A DNA stretch of 14,666 nucleotides from JBEKZQ01 sp049509675 (GTDB lineage: Bacteria > Planctomycetota > Planctomycetia > Pirellulales > Thermoguttaceae), in contig JBEKZQ010000119.1 of NCBI GenBank assembly GCA_049509675.1, forward strand, positions 1 through 14,666, in the 5' to 3' direction. The notes under the pieces were generated by a model. The model was not told the origin of the DNA. It worked only from the letters and a program-made list of their open reading frames with translations, and did not search any database. A program made the translations under genes and the position numbers. This document shows, one piece after another, positions 6,245 through 12,379 of this stretch (the stretch's first letter is position 1; each line of letters starts with the position of its first letter).

Positions 6245-9175
6245 ATGGCCGAGCAAGGTTGGAAACGATTGTTGTCCGGTGAGCCGTGGCGCCCGGGCCC
6301 CGGAGGGTACAGAATTGCGGCCTATTCTGAATTCATGCCGCCGCCGCTGCTGGGGCGCAAGCCGTACGGCAGCTTCGATAGCGTGCTGTTGGATCCGGCC
6401 GATCCGTGGGGCTGGCACGTCACGGAATACGAAGAGTCGCTGGAATTGCAACCGGGCCTGACACGCGTGGCCCGGGAACTCTTGAAGGTCTTTCGCCACC
6501 TGGGCCGGGGCGAACCGGCACACGGCATTTCCCGCAAGAAGCTGCAAGGGAATCTCTACTGGCCGGAAGAGTTGCACCGCACGGGTGCGCCGCCGCAGGA
6601 GCGGTACGTCATGTTGCTGCCGCTGGCCCTGTCGCGCACCCAGGACGACAAGGGCCGGGTGCGCTGGACGCTCTTCGGCGGCAGCGAACAAGGGCCGGGC
6701 AAGGCCTTTTGGCGCGGGTTCTTTTCAGCGCCCCGCCGCGAATTGCCGGCCCAATGGGCCACCGATTTTCTCCGCCGGCTGCTGGCGGCCGCCTATGGTG
6801 AAGGGGCGGACGCTCCGGACGATCTGCGCCGCGCCGGACTACGCATCTTTTCCAGCGACGAGGATCCGGTCCTGCCCTATTGGAGCGAAGAGCCGCTGCC
6901 CTCCTGGACCGCGGCCTATCGTTGGAAGAAGGGGCAAACCTTGCGCGGCGTCCGCTACCTGCTGACCTTCTGCCCCTTTCAACGCCTGCCGGCGGCCGTG
7001 CGCAATGCCTATCTGGCCGGCGATCTGCACCTGTTGCCCTTCCCGGGCAGCCTGGCCTTCTTCGGCACCCCGGCCTACCTGGCACTGGGGCGCGAACTGC
7101 CGCTGGCGGTGCAGATTCCCTTGCTGCACTCGCTGCACCGTCACGAGGCGCCGTGGGGAATCCGCATTCCACAGTCCGGCTGGTTGCACGAGCCAAGCGC
7201 CGACTCGCCGGCTCCGCACGCCGACTACGGCCCGCTGCGCAGCAGCTACCAGCGCACGCATCGCTGGGCGCGCGTGCATCGCCATCAAGATGAACTGTCG
7301 GTGACGACCCGGGAGGACAAGCTGGCACACGTGCTCTTTAGCGCCCGGCCCGACGACGTGGGCCTGTACGACAAACCGATGGCCCGCAACGCGCAGATCT
7401 GGACGCACGCCTTCCGCCCTTTGCTGGACGGCCCCCGGGCGGCGCCAGCCGAATTGGCGGCCGCGGCCAAAAGTCTCGCCGCAGGCGGGCTGTTCGGCTA
7501 TCGCATGTTCTACCCGGCCATGCGGGTCGGCCGTCACGAGGTCTATTGGCAACGGCCCCTGGTGGCTTGTTTTTCACCGCAAACGGACGAGCCGACCGTG
7601 TTGGCCGACGCGCCGCTGGGATACCTGACGGCCTATGCGGCCGATCGGCCGCGGCCGGATCGGCCCGTGGAACTTTGGCCGCGATTGCTGGCCCGACCGG
7701 GGCACGACCTGGCCGTGCGGCTGCTCACGATCACCCACGAGCCGCATTATCATCTCACGATGATCAATGCGCGAAAGCTGCTGGATGCGTGGCAACTGCG
7801 CGGCGGCCGGCCGTTGCCGCCCGCGCTGGCCCGCCAACTGCTCACGCTGCCCAAGGAACAGTCGCTGCAAGACTGGTTCGAGTCGCTTCCCGCCCGCGCC
7901 ACGGACCCCGAGGCGGTCCGGGCCCTGGTCGATCAGTTGCGGCAATGCGTCGCCGACGCTCCCCTCTCCCCTGGCGGGAGAGGGGTGAGGGGTGAGGGGG
8001 AAATGCGATCGCTGACCTTCCAACGGACGGCCAGGCGTTCGTTCGAGACGGCCTATTGGAAGACGATCGCCGGCCTGGCGCACGGCCGGTACGTCAACAA
8101 GGACAACGCCGACTGCGTCGAGGACCCGCCGACGCAATCGCACCTGGCCCATTACCATCGCGACCTGGAGGCCCTGGGCGATTACCTGCTGGCCTATTAC
8201 GAGCGCGCAGTGGCGGCGGCCGCCATGCAGGGCCGGGCCGTGGTCGGCGAACTGCCCTTCCGCTGGCAGACCGACTTCTCCTTCGACTGGTCGGGCGGAT
8301 GGTCGAAGAACCAACGTGCCGAGAGCTACGAGCGCGACCTGGTGGTGGTGATTCCGGGCCGCGACCGCCGCCGGGCGGTGATCATGGCCGACCACTACGA
8401 CACGGCCTACATGGAGGACGTTTTTGGTTATCCCGAGAAGCGCAACGGCCCGCGCCTGGCCGCCGCCGGGGCCGACGACAACCATTCGGCCACGGCCACG
8501 CTGATGTTGGCCGCCCCCATTTTCTTGCAGTTGGCCCGCGAAAGCCGGCTGGGGACCGACGTGTGGCTGGTGCATTTGACCGGCGAAGAGTTCCCCGCCG
8601 ACTGCATGGGCGCCCGCTTCCTGTGCCAAGCCCTGGTCGAGGGAACGCTCAAGATCCGCCAGACGAATCGTCGTTGGCGGAGCCTGGCGCGGACGCGGGT
8701 CGAGGGCCTCTACGTGATGGACATGATCGCCCACAATAACGATCACAACCGCGATGTCTTCCAGATCTGTCCCGGTGTCGGCCCGGAGTCGCTCTGGCTG
8801 GCGGAGCAGGCGCACGCGGCCAATGCGATCTGGAACGCCTCGGTCCCCGCCTGGAACGCCCGGCCGCAGCGGCGCGGGTGCGGCCGCGGGCAGCGCAGCG
8901 CCGACGGCAAGACGCTTCCCGCCGTGGCCCGGCATCCGCAGTTGCACGGCGAGATCCGCCCGACCTGCAATCCCCGCAGCACGCTCTACAACACCGACGG
9001 CCAAATCTTCTCCGACGCCGGGGTCCCGGTCGTGCTGTTCATGGAACACTACGACATCAACCGCCACGGTTATCACGACACGCACGACACGATGGCCAAT
9101 ATCGATCTGGACTACGGCTCGGCCGTTGCGGCCATCGCCATCGAAGCGGTCGCCCGTGCGGCGCGTGGCGAGTAG
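6245..9175 (+). CDS. M28-family zinc peptidase with long unrecognised N-terminal region
   Basis: 976 residues from ATG 6245; GAGGAG (6234-6239) lies 5 nt upstream. The reading frame stays open upstream to 6035, but that would overlap the divergent gene. No signal peptide or membrane helix is seen, so a cytosolic location is expected. All five M28 metal ligands and the catalytic Glu are present in order in the C-terminal third: H717 (ADHYD), D744 (GADDN), E781 catalytic and E782 (TGEEF), D826 (VMDMIAH) and H944 (YHDTHDT). It should therefore be a two-zinc aminopeptidase or related hydrolase. Residues 1 to about 570 match no family I recognise; they contain many Trp/Pro-rich segments (such as DPWGWHVTEYEESLELQPG) and are far longer than the prodomain of ordinary M28 enzymes (whole protein 300-500 residues). 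Residues about 573-586 are encoded by a REP-like palindrome, and about 875-890 is an Arg/Gly-rich insertion inside the peptidase domain. Substrate unknown. Confidence 0.85.
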   Translation: MAEQGWKRLLSGEPWRPGPGGYRIAAYSEFMPPPLLGRKPYGSFDSVLLDPADPWGWHVTEYEESLELQPGLTRVARELLKVFRHLGRGEPAHGISRKKLQGNLYWPEELHRTGAPPQERYVMLLPLALSRTQDDKGRVRWTLFGGSEQGPGKAFWRGFFSAPRRELPAQWATDFLRRLLAAAYGEGADAPDDLRRAGLRIFSSDEDPVLPYWSEEPLPSWTAAYRWKKGQTLRGVRYLLTFCPFQRLPAAVRNAYLAGDLHLLPFPGSLAFFGTPAYLALGRELPLAVQIPLLHSLHRHEAPWGIRIPQSGWLHEPSADSPAPHADYGPLRSSYQRTHRWARVHRHQDELSVTTREDKLAHVLFSARPDDVGLYDKPMARNAQIWTHAFRPLLDGPRAAPAELAAAAKSLAAGGLFGYRMFYPAMRVGRHEVYWQRPLVACFSPQTDEPTVLADAPLGYLTAYAADRPRPDRPVELWPRLLARPGHDLAVRLLTITHEPHYHLTMINARKLLDAWQLRGGRPLPPALARQLLTLPKEQSLQDWFESLPARATDPEAVRALVDQLRQCVADAPLSPGGRGVRGEGEMRSLTFQRTARRSFETAYWKTIAGLAHGRYVNKDNADCVEDPPTQSHLAHYHRDLEALGDYLLAYYERAVAAAAMQGRAVVGELPFRWQTDFSFDWSGGWSKNQRAESYERDLVVVIPGRDRRRAVIMADHYDTAYMEDVFGYPEKRNGPRLAAAGADDNHSATATLMLAAPIFLQLARESRLGTDVWLVHLTGEEFPADCMGARFLCQALVEGTLKIRQTNRRWRSLARTRVEGLYVMDMIAHNNDHNRDVFQICPGVGPESLWLAEQAHAANAIWNASVPAWNARPQRRGCGRGQRSADGKTLPAVARHPQLHGEIRPTCNPRSTLYNTDGQIFSDAGVPVVLFMEHYDINRHGYHDTHDTMANIDLDYGSAVAAIAIEAVARAARGE
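7961..8000. repeat. REP-like palindrome translated within the peptidase gene
   Basis: CCCCTCTCCC (7961-7970), a 5-nt loop CTGGC and GGGAGAGGGG (7976-7985) form a perfect 10-bp stem, followed by tandem TGAGGGG units to 8000. This is the form of a widespread intergenic bacterial repeat, but here it is read in frame as PLSPGGRGVRGEGE (residues about 573-586) without a stop. It sits between the N-terminal region and the peptidase domain, where a flexible linker would be tolerated. Confidence 0.75.
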
Positions 9176-9213
9176 GGTCACCAAGAAGCGTGCCGCGCAA
9201 TCCTCCTCTCTTC

Positions 9214-9247
9214 ATGCCCGCTTGACGGGCATTCCCGCCGCAGGCGG
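9214..9247. repeat. Paired hairpins after the peptidase gene
   Basis: ATGCCCG-CTTGA-CGGGCAT (9214-9232, 7-bp stem) is followed directly by CCGCC-GCA-GGCGG (9235-9247). They lie 39 bp after the peptidase stop and could stall polymerase. There is no T-run, so a classical intrinsic terminator is not supported. Confidence 0.45.
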
Positions 9248-9252
9248 TCCTC

Positions 9253-9366
9253 GGCCTGGCATTCATGCCGGGTTCGCAGCGCGAAGCAATCCCGGTTTTT
9301 TGCCAAACTCTGCTGTGCCAGTCGGCCCCGTTCCACCAGCGATTTTCTGGGGGCTGTTGATTGGAC
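9253..9366 (+). repeat. Left copy of a ~115-bp inverted repeat pair
   Basis: This copy runs from GGCCTGGCATTCATGCCGGG (9253-9272) to the TTGGACT at 9361-9367, and includes the 24-bp block 9335-9358 (ACCAGCGATTTTCTGG...). The reverse complement of 10667-10777 shows the same blocks in the same order and with nearly the same spacing (60 versus 56 nt). The middle is more diverged. Remainder of the intergenic region: no gene seen. Confidence 0.75.
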
Positions 9367-10699
9367 TCGACGAGCAGATGGTGGGCGGCTATTTGAACCG
9401 AAAATCGAGTTGGAATCCATAGAGCCAGGGAATCCGTGGATCCACATTCTCGGCCTTCAGCTTCTCGGGCAGCCCCTCGTACCGGCTGCGCAGCAGATCC
9501 TTGTTGGGGGCATTGTAGTACGTAATCACCACCGTGTCCCGCACGACCCGAATGTCCCCCTCCAGGCCCCGGAAGAGCGCCCTGGCGAAGTGCTCGGCGT
9601 CCCAGTGCCGGTAGGGCTCACCCAATCGATTGCGCAGGCGCTGGATCGTTGCCTGAGCCAACATGGCTAGGCTCATCTGGCCATAACGAGCAGGTGATGC
9701 ACGGCCGTATCCCTCGCCAAGAACGGAAGTCCGTTGAGGATCTCGAAACCGCGCAGCGTCACGTGACGACGTTCGCGAACTCCCCTCAGACACAAGGCGG
9801 CCTCGTGGACCAACTGCAACGCCAAACGCGGTTCGATCCGCACGGTGGGTTGTTGCGTCCAGCCGCAGAGCAAGTCCCACGTGCCCAGGCGGAGATGTTC
9901 CGGGACCAGCAGCCACAGACCGACCATGGTGTCGCTAATCTTGTCCGCCAAACGCTGCCGGACACCACGTTCGATACTCTGCGGATCGCCGTCGGTGTCG
10001 CGGACCACTTCACTGGTGATCTGGGCGGCGACTTTTTCGGGCACGACGCGCGGGCGGCACTTGTGGAGTTTTTTTTTGAAGCCCGTACTCGGCGATCACA
10101 CGTTCCACGCTCCGCGTGCTGATTGCGAACTTGCATTGGCGGAGTTTCTGAGCAATGACCGCGGGTGTTGCTTCTGGATCAAGAAAGCGATGGCGGATAA
10201 CCTGGCGGACCAGTTCGCTGGTACGCCGGTAATTGGTCTTAGGACCTGTTTTCTGGCTCCGCAACGCCTCGGAGCCCTGGGCGACGAAAAGCTTCCGCAA
10301 TTGAAAATAGCGGGCTCTGCTCAAACCATACTTCTTCGCTGCCCTCAAGGCCCCCAGTCCTTCGCACTGGCCTTCGATGAGCATGGCCAGCTTCCGTGTC
10401 ATCTCGTCCTCGTTGGGCACGGCAAGACGACCCGACGAGCCCACCAGTTCCGAGCGCCGAACATCGAACTCCATGGCAATCCTCCTTGAAAACCCATGGC
10501 CAAAAGCGCCCATGCTACCCGAGTCCGCCACTCCAGTCCATGCAAATATGGCGGATAAACTGGGCATGTCGAGGCAAACACCCGGAGGGTGGACCGATTT
10601 CCGCCACATTTGCCTAGACCCACCGAACGATGGCCGTGGCGTGCAGCGTAGGTAGACCCACGAGGCAGTCCAGAAAACAGCCCCCAGAAAATCGCTGGT
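9335..10699. mobile_element. Decayed transposable element bounded by 24-bp inverted repeats
   Basis: A perfect 24-bp inverted repeat (9335-9358 and 10676-10699, core AGCGATTTTCTGGGGGC) encloses a 1.36-kb segment with a broken transposase-like gene that stops 30 bp inside the left repeat. Similarity between the flanks continues outward for another 80 bp or so, so the repeats may belong to a wider dispersed family rather than being simple element ends. The 200 bp between the gene start and the right repeat contain no gene. No target duplication could be defined. Confidence 0.55.
9389..10474 (-). pseudogene. Broken HTH-containing transposase-like gene, core deleted and frameshifted
   Basis: Starts at ATG 10474 behind a perfect AGGAGG (10481-10486). 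The first frame (to about 10078) encodes an HTH segment: GLGALRAAKKYGLSRARYFQ, GPKTNYRRTSELVRQVIRHR, AISTRSVERVIAEYGLQKK. At a run of nine A (minus strand, 10077-10069) the sense moves to another frame (LHKCRPR...ERGVRQRLADKISDTMVGLWLLVPEHLRLGTWDLL...), which ends near 9673. A third frame then gives RYGQMSLAMLAQATIQRLRN...YYNAPNKDLLRSRYEGLP and stops at 9389. These pieces resemble the start and end of a planctomycete transposase-like family that I recall only in outline. No DDE catalytic core can be found where the second and third pieces meet, so an internal deletion is inferred in addition to the shift. Almost certainly inactive for transposition. Confidence 0.75.
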
Positions 10700-10777
10700 T
10701 CACGCGGGGCTGACAGGGGATACTGATGAGTGAAGAATTGGCTTCGCGGCCGTTCAACCCGGCATGAATGCCGGGCC
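10667..10777 (-). repeat. Right copy of the ~115-bp inverted repeat pair
   Basis: Inverted partner of 9253-9366. It includes the 24-bp block 10676-10699 and the self-complementary CCCGGCAT-GA-ATGCCGGG (10758-10775), whose left counterpart differs at one base. The copy ends about 40 bp before the PEP-CTERM remnant. Confidence 0.75.
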
Positions 10778-10818
10778 GAATACCGGCTGCGCCGGGCAGC
10801 GGCCATGAATGGCCGTGA

Positions 10819-10893
10819 AAACCGGGGACATTGGTGTTGCTCGGCATCGGCGCGATCGGGCTGCTAGCCTGGACGTGGCGGCGCAGGCGATGA
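10819..10893 (+). pseudogene. Orphan PEP-CTERM sorting-signal tail
   Basis: In frame with the TGA at 10891-10893 the sequence reads PGTLVLLGIGAIGLLAWTW followed by RRRR and stop. This is the hydrophobic helix plus basic tail of a PEP-CTERM exosortase signal; the usual PEPST is reduced to P-G-T. An in-frame TGA at 10816-10818 closes it upstream, and there is no start or passenger domain, so only the last codons of a secreted-protein gene survive. The lost body lay toward the repeat and mobile element at 9253-10777, which probably displaced it. It implies the genome has, or had, an exosortase. Confidence 0.7.
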
Positions 10894-10956
10894 CGCAGTT
10901 CGGGCGATTGCGTGGCGGGACGATGAGAACATGGGCGGACAGGAAAATTCGCCCTG

Positions 10957-12051
10957 CTACGCCACCATCCGTTCGGAAAAGGTGCTGATCTCCAACGCGA
11001 CTAACCGCTTGACCAGCTCGCGGGGAGTTTGCGGACGGCGGAGGGGATTCTTGGCCAACATCTGTTCTGCCAACCGGGCTACCTCGGGCGCGATTTGCGG
11101 GATCAGGCGCCGTAGCCGCGGCGGCGACGTCCGCCGATGCCGGGTGGCCAACTCCGCCAGATCATGGGCCTCGTAGGGCAAGCGGCCCGAGAGCAGTTGA
11201 TAAAGAACCACCCCCAGGCTGTAGATGTCGCTGCGGATGTCGCTGCCGAGCGTCGAGGTGATGTGCTCCGGCGCGATATAGTTGCACGTGCCCAAAATGA
11301 GGCGGTCGACCGCGGAACCGGATTGTTCGTGCCGTCGCGCAAATCCCAGGTCCAGCAGGGTCACGTGTCCTTGCGGCGAAAGGAAGATGTTGCTGGGCTT
11401 CACGTCGCCGTGGGTCCACCCCTGGTCGTCGAGGGCCTGCAACGCCTGGGCGGTTTGCCGGGCGATCCACAACGCCCGAGGCACGTCCAACGATGCGCGG
11501 CCGCCACGGTTGGCTTGCCCAATCGTGCTAGAGGCAGCGCTGGACAAGCCGGCAGTGGCACCCGGGCGTTGGTCGCAAATGCCCTCATTCCAACCCTCTC
11601 CGATCCCGTCGTAAGCGATGGGCGGCAGAGGGGGACCTTTCAGTTGCGTCTGCAAGGTGGTCCCTTCCAACCAGGGCATGACCAGATAGCGGGGCGGCCG
11701 GCTGATACTGGCTTCGAGCACGGGGATCAGGTGCGGGTGCGACACGCAGCGACCGGCCACGGCCTCGCGCGCCATCAGGGCCACCGCCCGCGGATCGTCC
11801 TGGTACTGCGGCCGCAGTGTCTTCACGGCATAGGCTGCCGGGCGATCGACGGAGGCGCGGGCGGGCCGGGCCCGATAGATCTGCGACCAACTGCCCACGG
11901 CCGCCAGGTCGAGCAGTTCCCATCCGCCCAGACGGCGCGGCGCATGCGCGGCCGCGCGCGTGCCGCCGGCGGCGTCCCCTTCGGACTTCAACTCGGTCTG
12001 GGTCATCCGAGGATGCGCAATAAGAAACCTGGGATCTACAGCGAGGGCCAT
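10957..12051 (-). CDS. Soluble Hanks-type Ser/Thr protein kinase
   Basis: 364 residues if it begins at ATG 12051; ATG 12006 (349 residues) is an equal alternative and an in-frame TTG at 12120 is less likely. None has a clear ribosome site. Catalytic residues are complete: K77 (YAVK), E96, H214-G-D216-V-K218-P-S-N221, D234-L-G236 (DLG instead of DFG), and GTCNYIAPE ending at 262, then SDIYSLGVVLYQLLSGRLPY. The glycine loop is poor (AAVGSWSQIY, residues 50-59) and HGD replaces HRD, making it a non-RD kinase. An insertion at about 148-188, rich in G, S, A and N, lies between the hinge and the helix before the catalytic loop. There is no transmembrane helix or sensor domain, unlike PknB-type receptors, so it should phosphorylate Ser/Thr in the cytosol. 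Its target cannot be inferred from the neighbours. Confidence 0.87.
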   Translation of the reverse strand: MALAVDPRFLIAHPRMTQTELKSEGDAAGGTRAAAHAPRRLGGWELLDLAAVGSWSQIYRARPARASVDRPAAYAVKTLRPQYQDDPRAVALMAREAVAGRCVSHPHLIPVLEASISRPPRYLVMPWLEGTTLQTQLKGPPLPPIAYDGIGEGWNEGICDQRPGATAGLSSAASSTIGQANRGGRASLDVPRALWIARQTAQALQALDDQGWTHGDVKPSNIFLSPQGHVTLLDLGFARRHEQSGSAVDRLILGTCNYIAPEHITSTLGSDIRSDIYSLGVVLYQLLSGRLPYEAHDLAELATRHRRTSPPRLRRLIPQIAPEVARLAEQMLAKNPLRRPQTPRELVKRLVALEISTFSERMVA

Positions 12052-12128
12052 TGCGTCGCGTACCACCCGAAAAGCGGGAAAGGCGATACGCGGCCGCCAT
12101 CGCGATCCATGACTGGACAAGGTCTATG

Positions 12129-12158
12129 CAGATAGCATCGGTTATTCCCGATGGGCAA
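12129..12158 (-). promoter_or_regulatory. Possible kinase promoter with internal palindrome
   Basis: Minus strand TTGCCC (12158-12153), 18-bp spacer, TATCTG (12134-12129). The spacer contains ATCGG-N6-CCGAT (12137-12152), which could be an operator. The start near 12122 would fit translation from 12051 or 12006. Weak match to consensus. Confidence 0.3.
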
Positions 12159-12191
12159 GTTGAGCGGCGGCAATCTGGAAAAGATGGCCAA

Positions 12192-12357
12192 CCCCGGACC
12201 GGGGGCAGGAGAACTGCAAAGTGCCAAGTCTTTCGCCCGCAGGTCCATTCCGCACACCAGCCCGAAGCGCCAGCGAGGGATTTATGGCAATTCTCCCTCG
12301 CTGGCGCTTCGGGCTAGTATATCGCATCGCAACTTTGCAGTTCTCCCCGGACCGGGG
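12192..12357. repeat. Nested inverted repeats in the gap between kinase and parvulin genes
   Basis: Outer arms: GAGAACTGCAAAGT (12209-12222) pairs perfectly with 12332-12345, and each is bordered by the same 13-bp palindrome CCCCGGACCGGGG (12192-12204 and 12345-12357). Inside lies the 22-bp hairpin 12259-12315. The whole block follows the stop of the parvulin-like gene (minus strand) and precedes the kinase. It resembles a small non-coding mobile element; it may also act as a terminator. Confidence 0.7.
12259..12315. repeat. Perfect 22-bp hairpin, planctomycete dispersed palindrome
   Basis: Arms 12259-12280 (AGCCCGAAGCGCCAGCG...) and 12294-12315 are exact inverted copies with a 13-nt loop (12281-12293). 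I recognise the family, whose shadow translations read SPKRQRG and LARSASEG, from many planctomycete intergenic regions; this is recollection, not a search. Confidence 0.8.
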
Positions 12358-12379
12358 GGCGGCCCCTTCGGCCAGCCGG

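Noticed and set aside
7574..9184. 536-codon minus-strand open frame opposite the M28 peptidase
   Set aside because: Shadow of the peptidase, whose five metal ligands and catalytic Glu are all intact on the plus strand.
9214..9247. Intrinsic terminator after the peptidase gene
   Set aside because: The hairpins are stable but no T-run follows, so only a repeat with possible stalling effect is recorded.
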